64,000 nt of DNA from JAAZHD01 sp012510895 (GTDB lineage: Bacteria > Bacillota > Clostridia > Caldicoprobacterales > DTU083), in the NCBI GenBank assembly GCA_050951465.1, contig JBMNJC010000023.1:1-64000 (forward strand), given 5' to 3'. The notes beneath the pieces were generated by a model. That model did no database searches and was not told the origin of the DNA. It saw nothing but the letters and a program-made list of their open reading frames with translations. This document shows positions 54,890 through 64,000 of the stretch, one piece after another (positions within the stretch are counted from its first letter, which is position 1; every line of letters begins with the position of its first letter). The translations under genes were made by a program, and so were the position numbers.

Positions 54890-56380
54890 TTAAGCCTTGG
54901 CAATTAAACGCCCGCCGGCAAAACCGTCATATTCATCCAGGAACCATTCGGCAGTTTTACTCATATATACTCCCAGTTCATCTCCCTTAAATCCCAACGT
55001 AATTGTCATATTTCCGAGATAATCGTCTATAATATAGCAACGTATTACCAGCTTATTCTCCTCAGTCCAACGAGCTACTGCCATACATTTATACATCTCT
55101 CCGCTGGGCTTGCCTATAGTGTCTCCATAGTAATGGGTCTCAGGGAACCGCCCCATTATATAATCCTCCATACCGAAAGAAATTCTTCTCTCTCCATCAG
55201 CTTTTTCCAGAATGAGCAAACCTTCGTTGTCAATAAACTCAATACTTATTGTTTCAATTCCCATTGGATTAGGATTTAGAGCATAGCGGCTCCCGTTAAC
55301 CTTGCTCATAATGGGAGAAGTGGTTTCCCCATGCAATGGATTTACCACGTGAAGACTGCTTAACTTCTCTTCCAATTGAGCAGCAGCGGCATCATCTTTA
55401 GGCAATGGCTCGTCATGTAAGTTTTCCACTATCTCACTCCATAAAAGCTCGACTATGCCTGCATAGGGTTGATGTGATCCCTGGGTGTCTCCGGTACATA
55501 TGAAAAGGAATTCTTTTTCTGGTATGCAAATAGCCAGCTGCATCCCCATTCCGCAATATGCAAAGGCCCCGTCCTTTAGAATCCAGATTTGATAACCGTA
55601 ACCATTGCCGTGAATTATATCTCTGTGGCCTGTGGTTGCATTATCGATTTGCTTTGATGAGGCAGCTTTGATATACTCTTCAGAAATGTACCGCTTATCT
55701 CCTATTTTACCTTTGTTCATGTATACCAGGGCTAACCTGGCCAAATCTCTGGTAGTGCATATTACGCCGCTTCCGCCCCAAGAGTAGCCCTCCGGAGCTT
55801 TAATGCACCAGGCAGATTCGCTGAAACCCAACTCCCTTAGCATCTTGTCCTTCATATATTCTAGAAATGGCTTTCCTGTAAGTCTTTCAACCAACACATC
55901 TAGTATAAAAGTAGCAGAAGTATTATAGCTGAATATGGTACCGGAAGGATGACTGGGCTCAGTATTGAAAAAGGTCCATGTCCAATCTTTAGCATATCGG
56001 TGATAAGTATTTGTAGTATAAGGTGAAGCCATCATTAACAAATCACGGATCCGAGTATTCAGTAAATAAGGATGCGGATTGGCCGGAAGCTGATCCTTAA
56101 AATAATCGCATATTCTATCATCAAGGGATATGCGTCCTTCATCAACTAACAAACCGATGGCTGTGCTTACAAAAGTTTTGCTGACAGAATACATTCTGTG
56201 TTTCTGATCTTTGGTAAAGGGAGCATAATAGCCTTCAGCTATGACATGCCCCTTACGCATCATCAGCAGACTATGCAGCATTATTGCATTATCCTCTGCT
56301 TTTTGTAAAAATGAAAGAATTTGTTTGGATGAAACGCCCACAAGTTCAGGTTGAGATTTGGGGAAAAGATTATTTTCCAT
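54890..56380 (-). CDS. Serine hydrolase of the beta-lactamase (class C/DD-peptidase) family
   Basis: A 496-aa protein with the SxxK nucleophile in YSVSKTFVSTAIG, the YxN motif in FSYNTSATFILDV and a C-terminal domain of about 150 aa rich in beta strands. No signal peptide is visible, so it is probably cytosolic, like esterases or D-amino-acid peptidases of this fold. Start at ATG 56380, 8 nt after AAAGGAG. In cluster B it could cleave an ester or amide substituent from the sugar; that is inference. Confidence 0.85.
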   Translation of the reverse strand: MENNLFPKSQPELVGVSSKQILSFLQKAEDNAIMLHSLLMMRKGHVIAEGYYAPFTKDQKHRMYSVSKTFVSTAIGLLVDEGRISLDDRICDYFKDQLPANPHPYLLNTRIRDLLMMASPYTTNTYHRYAKDWTWTFFNTEPSHPSGTIFSYNTSATFILDVLVERLTGKPFLEYMKDKMLRELGFSESAWCIKAPEGYSWGGSGVICTTRDLARLALVYMNKGKIGDKRYISEEYIKAASSKQIDNATTGHRDIIHGNGYGYQIWILKDGAFAYCGMGMQLAICIPEKEFLFICTGDTQGSHQPYAGIVELLWSEIVENLHDEPLPKDDAAAAQLEEKLSSLHVVNPLHGETTSPIMSKVNGSRYALNPNPMGIETISIEFIDNEGLLILEKADGERRISFGMEDYIMGRFPETHYYGDTIGKPSGEMYKCMAVARWTEENKLVIRCYIIDDYLGNMTITLGFKGDELGVYMSKTAEWFLDEYDGFAGGRLIAKA

Positions 56381-56418
56381 ATAGTTGTCTCCTTTCAATT
56401 TATCATTATATAACTGGA

Positions 56419-57432
56419 TTATAAATCATCTCCACTCATTGCCTTATACAATGATACAATTTCTGAAACGCTTTTCATTCCATCGGTTGCATTCATTTCA
56501 GACAAACAGCTGGCAGCAGCTGCGACTGCCAATTTAAGTGCTTTATCTATACTCCACTCATTATAAAGGCTGTAAAGAATACCTGCACAAAAAGCATCGC
56601 CTGCGCCCACAGTTCCCTTAATATACCCCTTCGGAAGCGATAATGAATTTTGCTCGTAATAGTTTCTTTCTTTATCCATTGCGTATCCACCCTCGGGTGC
56701 ATGGATTACGGCCAATTCGTTTACTCCTAAATCCATCAATTTGGTTAAGCTCTCTTTTATGTTTCCTTTTATCAACTCATCATTATTGTTCCGTAACGGA
56801 ATACCAGTAGTCAGAGAAGCTTCTATTTCATTGACTATGAAGTAATTGCAGTATTTCAAGCTGGGAGGAACTATTTTGGCAAATCTTGTGCTGTTTTCGC
56901 TTACTACATCCAGTGAAGTCTTCAGCCCATGTCTTTGTGCTTTGTCCAGAAGCCTGGCCATAACTACTCCATATTCCTCATCAGGAGCATCCAGGGCATC
57001 CAGGAGCAAAGCATAACCAATATGAAGTATATCTGCATTTATCCTGTCAAAATCAAAATGATTTATACTTAATAACTGATTAGTACCTCTATAGTGAAAG
57101 AAAGTACGCGTCCCTGTATCCTTCACCGTAATTACATCACTGAAGGAGGTGCCGAAACTGTCATTTTGTTTCACTAAATCAGTATTAATGTTATATTGTC
57201 TTAATATGTCGATTATATGGCTGCCGTCCTTGTCATTTCCTACCAGCCCTATAGCCTGCAAAGGAATTTTATTATCCATTTTTGATAAATCTATCAGAAC
57301 ATTGGGCAAAGCGCCGCCCAATGCATAGGTTATGGAAAGTATGGTAGAAAGATTGCCTTGTTTTGGATAACAGTCAACTGTTTTTACATAATCTACAGTG
57401 ATATTACCGCCTACAGCTATACCCCTTTTCAT
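56419..57432 (-). CDS. PfkB-family carbohydrate kinase
   Basis: Ribokinase-like sugar kinase of 337 aa. The first signature is YALGGALPNVLIDLSKM; the second, GTVGAGDAFCAGILYSLY, holds the catalytic Asp. ATG 57432 has GGAGGGG upstream and lies inside the 3' end of the dehydrogenase gene (29-bp overlap), suggesting coupled translation. It likely phosphorylates the sugar or keto-sugar made by its neighbours. Confidence 0.9.
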   Translation of the reverse strand: MKRGIAVGGNITVDYVKTVDCYPKQGNLSTILSITYALGGALPNVLIDLSKMDNKIPLQAIGLVGNDKDGSHIIDILRQYNINTDLVKQNDSFGTSFSDVITVKDTGTRTFFHYRGTNQLLSINHFDFDRINADILHIGYALLLDALDAPDEEYGVVMARLLDKAQRHGLKTSLDVVSENSTRFAKIVPPSLKYCNYFIVNEIEASLTTGIPLRNNNDELIKGNIKESLTKLMDLGVNELAVIHAPEGGYAMDKERNYYEQNSLSLPKGYIKGTVGAGDAFCAGILYSLYNEWSIDKALKLAVAAAASCLSEMNATDGMKSVSEIVSLYKAMSGDDL

Positions 57433-58615
57433 AATACCCCTCCAAGAATTTTTCATTCTTTAATTCTTCATAATAAGTCAGAATACCTTCTATATACTGT
57501 TCTTCCTCATGCAGGCCTGTAAAATTGATAACGGCTTGTTTAATCCCATTATCCTGAATGAAGTGCTGTATCTCCATAGATGTATCATCATTCTCATTTC
57601 TATAATGAAAACCAGCTGCTATACCCAGTAAAATCGCTTCTGAACAGATATTGTGTTTATTGCACAGTTTAAGAGTACCAACGAATCGATCATTTGCAGA
57701 CAGCTTCCTTTTGGGATCTTTTGCAACACGTTCAACAGTATCTTTAAGCGCTCTGTTGCCAAATCTTCTAATCAAATCAGCTGTGTATACTTCAAGCTGT
57801 TCTATAGGCATATTATACTCTTTCGACATGGCATTATTAATATCTTTATATGCATCGTGCAAGACGCTTTTTATAAAGATATCATTTACAGCCTGATAAA
57901 TATAGGTGTAATCTTTAAGATTACCCAAATAGGCTACCAGAGCATGTCCCATATTATGAATATATATTTTGCGTTTAATATAAAAATCAAAGGGAGAAAA
58001 AGGAATCATGTTTTTGATTTCCGGTATTTCTCCTATGAAACCGTCTCTGTCAACCGGCAATTCGTCATACTCTTCGACGCTGATCTCCAGTGGGTTATCG
58101 GATTCTGCATTAGTTGCAGATGGTACCATCCGTCCTATAGATGTTTCCACAAATCCTACCTTTTCCTTGAGATATTTTTGCTCTTCATTTTTCAAATGTG
58201 TAGAAATCGAGCTGCGAAAATATTCATCTGCTCCAATCATATTTTCGCAAACCAATATATTTAAAGGTTTTAAATTTTTATAATTCCACCTGTATTGTAA
58301 TCCCAATGCCATTACAGGAGCAATTTTTTCTAAGTTATTCACACCAACTGCTGTCGATATGATATCAGCATCTATGAATTCACCTGCTGCAGCCGGCATA
58401 TCATTGGAGTAAACCGCTCTCACATTCTGAACAATGATGGTATTGGTGCTCTCATTGGACACCAAATGAATAGGATAAGTTCGATCCTTGTTAAACCTTT
58501 CAATCAACACATTATTCACATCAAGAAAGACTATTTCGTATCCGGATTGAAATAACAGCTGTGCAATAAAACCACGACCAATATTTCCTCCGCCAAAAAT
58601 CAAAGCTTTTTTCAT
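57404..58615 (-). CDS. Mannitol-1-phosphate 5-dehydrogenase-like polyol dehydrogenase
   Basis: Long-chain (MtlD/UxuB-type) dehydrogenase of 403 aa. The NAD site is FGGGNIGRGFIAQLL; the substrate domain has KRKIYIHNMGHALVAYLG with the catalytic Lys of the mannitol dehydrogenase family. It would oxidise a sugar alcohol phosphate or reduce a ketose phosphate. It is the first gene of cluster B, 58 bp downstream of sdaAA on the same strand, with no clear promoter or terminator between. Confidence 0.88.
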   Translation of the reverse strand: MKKALIFGGGNIGRGFIAQLLFQSGYEIVFLDVNNVLIERFNKDRTYPIHLVSNESTNTIIVQNVRAVYSNDMPAAAGEFIDADIISTAVGVNNLEKIAPVMALGLQYRWNYKNLKPLNILVCENMIGADEYFRSSISTHLKNEEQKYLKEKVGFVETSIGRMVPSATNAESDNPLEISVEEYDELPVDRDGFIGEIPEIKNMIPFSPFDFYIKRKIYIHNMGHALVAYLGNLKDYTYIYQAVNDIFIKSVLHDAYKDINNAMSKEYNMPIEQLEVYTADLIRRFGNRALKDTVERVAKDPKRKLSANDRFVGTLKLCNKHNICSEAILLGIAAGFHYRNENDDTSMEIQHFIQDNGIKQAVINFTGLHEEEQYIEGILTYYEELKNEKFLEGYYEKGYSCRR

Positions 58616-58673
58616 TTCCTACACCCATTCTTCTTCTAAACTATTTATAGTGTTTTATCATTTTTTATTAAAT

Positions 58674-59591
58674 TCATTGATTCCTTATTAAAAACTGCTG
58701 TAAACAATTTGAACCTGCATTCTCCAAATATTCTGCTATCCGTTTGCCGGTAGGAGTTGATGCAATTCCGCCTTCAGACGTTTCCTTCAATGTGACAGGC
58801 ATTGTACGGCCTACTTCGCCCATAGCGATAATAACTTCATCCGGAGGAATAATACTTTCTATTCCAGCTAATGCCATATCCATAGCAAGCAGGGCCTGAA
58901 CAGCACCAAATCCATTACGCTTAATGCAAGGACTTTCAACCAGACCTGCTACCGGATCACATATCAGTCCCATAACTGCCTTTAATGCAAAAGCCGCTGC
59001 CTGAGCAACCTGTTTTGGCCTTCCTCCACGCATATGGACTCCGGCTCCGGCTGCCATCGCTGCTGCACTTCCGCATTCTGCCTGGCATCCCCCTTCAGCT
59101 CCGGATATACTGGCATTTTCTGCAATCACTTTCCCAATATAGGCAGCAACAATTAAACTGTCCACAACATCATCTTTGTTTTTTCCATATTCCTCTGCCA
59201 GGGTAATCAATACTCCGGGAATAATCCCGCAGGAGCCGGCAGTCGGTGTGGCTACAATTCGGCCCATGGATGCATTAGTATTGGAAACACCCATTGCTCT
59301 GGCAGCAGCTTTTATATATATTCCTCCGGGATGGTTGGCATTTTCTTTAACATAGTTCATAAGACGCCATCCCTCGCCTCCGGTTAAGCCGCTTATAGAA
59401 CGATTATCTGACTCCACGCCGCTGTGGTAAACCTCCCACATAACCTGATACATCTCTTCCATGGTTTTTATTATTTCTTCTATTGTCACCCCTGTCTCAA
59501 GGGATTCCCTCTCTTTTATCAAATCTGATAAACTGCATTTCTGTTTTTCTGCTTCTTTTACTATTTCATCAAGCTGAAGTCTGTAAAGCAT
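58674..59591 (-). CDS. sdaAA: L-serine dehydratase, alpha subunit
   Basis: Iron-sulfur L-serine ammonia-lyase subunit producing pyruvate and ammonia. The 305-aa protein has ATPTAGSCGIIPG, AEGGCQAECGSAAAM and GLVESPCIKRNGFGAVQ, whose cysteines hold the 4Fe-4S cluster. It lies 10 bp downstream of the beta subunit gene; the two-subunit arrangement is typical for Firmicutes. Confidence 0.95.
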   Translation of the reverse strand: MLYRLQLDEIVKEAEKQKCSLSDLIKERESLETGVTIEEIIKTMEEMYQVMWEVYHSGVESDNRSISGLTGGEGWRLMNYVKENANHPGGIYIKAAARAMGVSNTNASMGRIVATPTAGSCGIIPGVLITLAEEYGKNKDDVVDSLIVAAYIGKVIAENASISGAEGGCQAECGSAAAMAAGAGVHMRGGRPKQVAQAAAFALKAVMGLICDPVAGLVESPCIKRNGFGAVQALLAMDMALAGIESIIPPDEVIIAMGEVGRTMPVTLKETSEGGIASTPTGKRIAEYLENAGSNCLQQFLIRNQ

Positions 59592-59601
59592 AGTAGCATC
59601 C

Positions 59602-60261
59602 TCATTTCTTATTAAGAATTGCTGCTTTTTTGATCTGTGGATGTTTGCTTAATAAATCCTGTACTTTCTCAGGTATGGGATTATCCGTATCAATAATCAT
59701 CATAACCTGGGATCCTCTTGTCTTTCTGTATAGTCGCATAAAAGCAATATTTACACCGAATTTTGCCAGACTGCTGGTAACGTGGGAAACTACTCCGGGC
59801 ACATCTTTATGAATGGTCATTAATCCATGATACTCGCCGGTATATCCGGTCTCATATTCATCTACTTGTGTGATAACAATTCTGCCGCCGCCAATTGATT
59901 TTCCTATTATCAGCATACTGTTGTCAGCGTGATAAAGAACAACTTCTGCTGTATTGGCATGGTAGGCGTTATTTTCTCCCATAAATTCTACAAAAACTTC
60001 AAGACCTGCTTTTTTTGCTTCTTCCATTGCATTAATTATACGGGAATCATCCGGTGCAAATCCCAGCAGTCCTGATATCAAAGCTTTATCTGTACCATGT
60101 CCTCTTCCGGTTTTTGAAAATGAGTTATATAATCGAATTACAGCTTTGTCCGGTTTTTTCCCAAATAAACGTAAAGCAGCATGTCCGATCTTTACAGCAC
60201 CTGCTGTATGTGAGCTGGACGGCCCTGTCATTATAGGTCCTATTATATCAAATATATTCAT
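59602..60261 (-). CDS. sdaAB: L-serine dehydratase, beta subunit
   Basis: Regulatory/structural partner of SdaAA, 219 aa. It begins FDIIGPIMTGPSSSHTAGAV and has a C-terminal ACT domain (GLMTIHKDVPGVVSHVTSSL, NIAFMRLYRKTRG) that may bind serine. The alpha subunit gene follows after 10 bp; an ABC transporter ATPase gene lies 24 bp upstream, so all may share one transcript. Confidence 0.94.
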   Translation of the reverse strand: MNIFDIIGPIMTGPSSSHTAGAVKIGHAALRLFGKKPDKAVIRLYNSFSKTGRGHGTDKALISGLLGFAPDDSRIINAMEEAKKAGLEVFVEFMGENNAYHANTAEVVLYHADNSMLIIGKSIGGGRIVITQVDEYETGYTGEYHGLMTIHKDVPGVVSHVTSSLAKFGVNIAFMRLYRKTRGSQVMMIIDTDNPIPEKVQDLLSKHPQIKKAAILNKK

Positions 60262-60285
60262 ACAATCTCTCCATTTTCAAGCTTG

Positions 60286-61215
60286 TCAATTCTTACCATC
60301 AACAATCTCTTCCGGGGGTAGGAGGATAATTCTTTTTCCATCCAATTCGACCTTAATCTTATCTCTGCCCTTAAGTCCAAGTACTTCCAAATACTCTTTT
60401 GGAATCTGTAGTCTGCCGCTCCTATCCAATACTGCTAATTCTTCATGGGTTTCTTCATACATTGAGCTCTCTTCGACGGAAGAATCACCTAAAGTTTGGG
60501 TTAATTCTGCTATTTCCTCAGCATACCTTCTACGAATAAACTCACTGCTTGTTCTTCCGTCTCTTATAGCTACTACCCGATCTACCATCCTAGACAGCTG
60601 CCGATCATGTGTTACAATTACGATTGTAACTCCATAAGTACGGTTGAACTCACGGAATACATCTAAAATCTGTTGTGCAGTTCTGGTATCAACTGCACCG
60701 GTAGGTTCATCAGCCAGTAAAACCTTTGGATTATTAGCCAGAGCAATAGCTATCGCAACCCTTTGCTGTTCTCCCCCTGACAATTGACTGAGTTTGCTGT
60801 TACGCCTGTGTGAAAGACCTACCATATCCAGTAGTTCTCTGGCCCGCTCTCTTCTTGCGCGGTCGGTGAAAATCATGGGCATTTCCACATTTTCCTGAGC
60901 TGTCAGGTAAGGTATAAGATTTCTGGCATTATTCTGCCAAACGAAGCCTACAGTTTCCCTTTTGTATTTCACCAATTCTTTATCACTGAGTTTTAATAAA
61001 TCAATACCGTTAACCATTAAAGTACCTGCGGACGGTCGATCCAAACCACCAAGCATATTAAGAAGGGTAGATTTACCGCTGCCGCTGTTGCCAATTATGG
61101 CCATAAGTTCCCCTTCCTCTACAGTCAGATCTAAACCTTGCAGGGCTACAACTTCTAAATCAGCTGTTTTATATATTTTCACAAGATTATCACAAACAAT
61201 CATTGGAGTTTTCAT
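60286..61215 (-). CDS. ABC transporter ATPase with C-terminal AbrB-like domain
   Basis: MacB/LolD-type ATPase of 309 aa. The ATPase domain (1-225) has GNSGSGKSTLLNM, LSGGEQQRVAI and VLLADEPTGAVD. After a short acidic linker, residues 260-305 read VLDRSGRLQIPKEYLEVLG and KVELDGKRIILLPPEE, a swapped-hairpin AbrB/SpoVT-like DNA-binding fold. A domain of this kind on a transporter ATPase is unusual; it may serve oligomerisation or link transport to transcription. It pairs with the next ATPase and an FtsX-type permease. Confidence 0.88.
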   Translation of the reverse strand: MKTPMIVCDNLVKIYKTADLEVVALQGLDLTVEEGELMAIIGNSGSGKSTLLNMLGGLDRPSAGTLMVNGIDLLKLSDKELVKYKRETVGFVWQNNARNLIPYLTAQENVEMPMIFTDRARRERARELLDMVGLSHRRNSKLSQLSGGEQQRVAIAIALANNPKVLLADEPTGAVDTRTAQQILDVFREFNRTYGVTIVIVTHDRQLSRMVDRVVAIRDGRTSSEFIRRRYAEEIAELTQTLGDSSVEESSMYEETHEELAVLDRSGRLQIPKEYLEVLGLKGRDKIKVELDGKRIILLPPEEIVDGKN

Positions 61216-61244
61216 CCTCCCATCCGCCCTTTATAAAGCTTTTT

Positions 61245-61919
61245 TTATTCCGCAATGTCCACTATAACTCCATCTTCCAGAGTGTATACACAATCTGCAA
61301 TATCTATCATGCTTGGATCATGGGTTGACATTACAACTGTCAAACCTTCCTCTTCTACCAGATCCTTTAATACTTTAACAACCTGTAAACCCATATTGGT
61401 ATCCAACTCTGCTGTTGGTTCATCTGCAAAAACTACTTTAGGCTTATGCGCTATAGCTCTTGCTATAGCTACCCGCTGTTGTTCTCCGCCTGATAATTCC
61501 TGAGGGCGATGATGCATTCTGTTTTGTAAACCGACCATGGTCAGACAGGCTTCAGCCCTCTTTTTCCTTTTTTCTTTATCATAGCCGGCAACTCTCAATC
61601 CAAATTCAACATTTTCATACGCTGTCATGAGAGGCATGAGGGCTATTGACTGGAATATAAACCCCATATTGTTTTTTCGTAAAAGGTCCTTTTTTACTTC
61701 TGATAATTTGGTAATATCCTGATCCATAAAGAAGATTTTTCCTTCGGTTGGTTTGTCCAAAGCACCTAATAAGTTTATCAGGGTTGTTTTTCCGGATCCG
61801 GATCTGCCGCGTAATATGGTTAGGGTGCCTGGATTTATCTGAATATTAATATCTCGCAGTGCATGTATAACTTCTCTGCCGGATTGAAATTGCCGGGATA
61901 AATTCTCCGTTCTGATCAT
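61245..61919 (-). CDS. ABC transporter ATPase (MacB/LolD type)
   Basis: A 224-aa ATPase with GRSGSGKTTLINLLGAL, LSGGEQQRVAIARAIA, VVFADEPTAELD and the switch His in MSTHDP. It lies between the FtsX-type permease and the AbrB-fused ATPase, with gaps of about 20-30 bp, so the three form one operon. Substrate unknown; such systems export peptides, lipids or drugs or act as mechanotransmission devices. Confidence 0.93.
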   Translation of the reverse strand: MIRTENLSRQFQSGREVIHALRDINIQINPGTLTILRGRSGSGKTTLINLLGALDKPTEGKIFFMDQDITKLSEVKKDLLRKNNMGFIFQSIALMPLMTAYENVEFGLRVAGYDKEKRKKRAEACLTMVGLQNRMHHRPQELSGGEQQRVAIARAIAHKPKVVFADEPTAELDTNMGLQVVKVLKDLVEEEGLTVVMSTHDPSMIDIADCVYTLEDGVIVDIAE

Positions 61920-61939
61920 TTGTCTACCATCCCCTCCCT

Positions 61940-64000
61940 TTAGTCCTCGCCAAGCTTAATAACTTGGGCAATTCTTATCTTGGAAATCAAGAAGCCCAAG
62001 ACAGTGATTCCGGCTGCCAGCATAAAGAATACAATTGCAAATAGCCTGATAAAATCTACAGGGTCTGAAACCACATGGAAGGGTGGAACCTGATTTTCCG
62101 CATTATTGGCTATTTGTAACAATGGTACAAACAGTTTGCTTGATACAATGCCCGTAACAATCCCCATTACTATAGACAGGCCTGATATTAATATCTGTTC
62201 AGAAGCCAGCATACCGATAACCTTATTCCTGGAAAGACCTATGGCACGAAAGATACCAAAGTTTAATGCACGACTGTGTATAGACAATATCCAATAGATC
62301 ATAAATCCTGCCATACAGACAACTATAGTTACAATAAATCCAAGCGATAGTACACCATTTGTACCTTGTACCATGGGATCATTTTTCATCTTTATGATTG
62401 TTTGATCTGTATCTTTTATGGAAACAAGTTTTATTTCCTTTTCCTCAATATCCTTATATATTTCTTCGCTGGTCGCTCCATCCGCCTTGGAAAGCCATAC
62501 CTGGTAGGGCTCCAGGGCGGTTTTTGCGCGGATATATGAATAACTTGCAACTATAAAATCCGGAGTTTCGTTTTGTTTGTTTTTTATATTTGGGTTATAT
62601 GTCGGCCAGTAATCAATGAAAGCATAGATAATCCCTTCAAAGTAACCCTGCTCTTTCCATGTTATAAAAACAGTTTCTCCTGGTTTAAGATCATATTTTT
62701 CCCTAAACGAAGCGGATAATAACAAAGCTCTAGGATCTTGTGCCATCAGGTTTAGATATCGATTGATATGATGTGGCAGCAAACCATTCCTGAACCATGT
62801 GGTTCTGCCAAACTCATCCGGTATGATACCCATGATTGTAACATTGTTCACGCGCTCTCCAGGCAAAGAGACAGTTACTTTATCATTGATATATACTTTG
62901 GTAACACTGTCTGCACCTTTCAAATTCGCAAAAGGACCAAAAGGAGGTTCCTGATACTGTACAGGCTCTTCATTGACAATTAAAGACAAGGGATTCCCTT
63001 CTGACAATCCTTCATCAGCGCTTCTTGCTGTACTTGGCCAAAAAGCTTCGAGTACCAAGTCCGCACCGTTTTCATATCGAATACGTTCTTCATAATTAGT
63101 GTTCAATGTCCTTGCTGCATTAGCATTAAATATACCAATAGATAGGGTAACAACAAGAAACAGCATTAAGAAATGACTCTTTCCGCTGGAACGCCCTACT
63201 TCTATAAACGAAGCATATAATACCGGCGACCAGCTTTTTCTGCCCAGCCAAAAAACTCCCCGTATAATGAGAGGGTATATTCTGACAAATAAGAGACCTG
63301 ATCCAACTATAAACAGCGTAGATATAAGAAATAACAAAGGATCTACTGCAACAGAAGATGCATCTACCTGGCTTACAAGTATAACTTGTTGTCTCAACCT
63401 GTATATATACAATCCATATGCAGAAATACCAAGTAAAACCAAATCTAAGAATAATTTTTGCCATAATGGAAATTTAGTGACTCGATGTTTCTTCTGCTTA
63501 TACTCCACAATTGTTGTTTTCGAGGCTGCAAAGGCCGGCAAAAGCATAGTTATAACAAATAATAGAACAGCAAGAAGCGAATATTGGTAAGCTTTAGCTG
63601 ATAGTTTCAAAGGCAGTGCTTTCCGCTGTACAAACTCCAGAAAACCGTTAGATGCACCCAATATTCTGCATAAGAATAATCCTATAGGAGGGCCTAGTAA
63701 CAACGCAATCAAGCTTAATATAATACTCTCGATAAAATAACTTACAAATATTTGTAACCTGCTGGCCCCTCTGCTTTTCATCACAGCTATTTCATTCTTC
63801 TCATTTTCAATGGTTAATTGGGCAACCATGAAAAGATAAAATGCCAGCATTAACAAAATCGGAACCTGAAGCATCCAAAGAGTCAGTTTTAATTGTCCTT
63901 CCCTGATATGATATTCCTCTAAAATTGGAATAATGGGAAATCTCCAATCAAGACTTCGATACTCTTTAAAATATTCATCTGTATGTTCAGCGGCTTTCAA
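61940..64000 (-). CDS. FtsX-like ABC transporter permease, 5' end outside window
   Basis: At least 686 aa; the N-terminus lies beyond position 64000. It has membrane helices near the visible N-terminus (LTLWMLQVPILLMLAFYLF) followed by the FtsX motif NEIAVMKSRGASRLQIF, more helices, a large extracytoplasmic domain (about 300-550), and a second FtsX core (FGIFRAIGLSRNKVIGML) with the terminal helices. Works with the two ATPases downstream. Confidence 0.93.
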   Translation of the reverse strand: MKAAEHTDEYFKEYRSLDWRFPIIPILEEYHIREGQLKLTLWMLQVPILLMLAFYLFMVAQLTIENEKNEIAVMKSRGASRLQIFVSYFIESIILSLIALLLGPPIGLFLCRILGASNGFLEFVQRKALPLKLSAKAYQYSLLAVLLFVITMLLPAFAASKTTIVEYKQKKHRVTKFPLWQKLFLDLVLLGISAYGLYIYRLRQQVILVSQVDASSVAVDPLLFLISTLFIVGSGLLFVRIYPLIIRGVFWLGRKSWSPVLYASFIEVGRSSGKSHFLMLFLVVTLSIGIFNANAARTLNTNYEERIRYENGADLVLEAFWPSTARSADEGLSEGNPLSLIVNEEPVQYQEPPFGPFANLKGADSVTKVYINDKVTVSLPGERVNNVTIMGIIPDEFGRTTWFRNGLLPHHINRYLNLMAQDPRALLLSASFREKYDLKPGETVFITWKEQGYFEGIIYAFIDYWPTYNPNIKNKQNETPDFIVASYSYIRAKTALEPYQVWLSKADGATSEEIYKDIEEKEIKLVSIKDTDQTIIKMKNDPMVQGTNGVLSLGFIVTIVVCMAGFMIYWILSIHSRALNFGIFRAIGLSRNKVIGMLASEQILISGLSIVMGIVTGIVSSKLFVPLLQIANNAENQVPPFHVVSDPVDFIRLFAIVFFMLAAGITVLGFLISKIRIAQVIKLGED

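Noticed and set aside
57653..58264. 203-codon plus-strand frame
   Set aside because: It lies opposite the well-supported MtlD-like gene, has no ribosome binding site and no family pattern.
1..64000. CRISPR arrays, rRNA genes, T-box leaders or prophage modules
   Set aside because: No regularly spaced repeats, rRNA sequence, T-box core motif or phage structural genes were seen on either strand.

Overview
The window looks like the chromosome of a low-GC, saccharolytic member of the Clostridia (Firmicutes). Evidence: the order pgk-tpiA-gpmI-eno-secG-rnr...smpB-ssrA, a Firmicutes-type pyruvate kinase with an extra C-terminal PEP-utiliser domain, the Rex regulator, GalT class II, iron-sulfur L-serine dehydratase in two subunits, consensus sigma-A promoters, strong GGAGG ribosome binding sites and frequent TTG starts (pyk, glycerate kinase, rex, two sugar-cluster genes). 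I cannot name the species.

Layout. 0-12 kb: pyk, an ISL3-family IS with a perfect 8-bp target duplication, tRNA-Leu(CAG), glycerate 2-kinase, an IS4-family IS, a degenerate gatC-gatA pair, a fused secDF and a small exported protein. 12-24 kb: an accessory stretch of envelope genes, nearly all broken: a membrane-anchored LuxR-type regulator (frameshift), a Tic20/DUF4870-like protein, a large cell-surface protein (in-frame amber codon), a GH127 arabinofuranosidase, an IS256-family IS lying in a frameshifted secreted-protein gene, and a TPR protein with two poly-A frameshifts. 23.7-24.6 kb: tmRNA and smpB. 24.7-31.3 kb: a six-gene operon (AraC regulator, two DegT-type aminotransferases, amidohydrolase, two Gfo/Idh/MocA oxidoreductases) wedged into the normally tight rnr-smpB block; this is the best candidate for an undescribed pathway. 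31.4-39 kb: rnr, secG, eno, gpmI, tpiA, pgk. 39-47.5 kb: trmL, degV, galK and galT (divergent), rhomboid protease, a 1-phosphofructokinase-like kinase, manA and rex. 47.6-51 kb: an ABC-F ATPase gene cut by a second IS256-family element with an 8-bp duplication. 51-58.6 kb: a second sugar operon (MtlD-like dehydrogenase, PfkB kinase, serine hydrolase, NagB-like isomerase/deaminase, PIG-L deacetylase, TIM-barrel isomerase, frameshifted Gfo/Idh/MocA), probably for an N-acylated amino sugar. 58.7-64 kb: sdaAA-sdaAB and a MacB/FtsX-type ABC transporter whose permease runs off the window; one of its ATPases carries an AbrB-like C-terminal domain.

Two themes stand out. (1) Carbohydrate and amino-sugar metabolism: lower glycolysis, Leloir galactose use, and two uncharacterised operons pairing Rossmann oxidoreductases with PLP or deaminase enzymes. 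(2) Gene decay or frame switching: seven reading-frame lesions, most of them one-base changes in homopolymers, all in accessory genes, while about 25 kb of core genes have none. Decay, phase variation and sequencing error remain alternatives.
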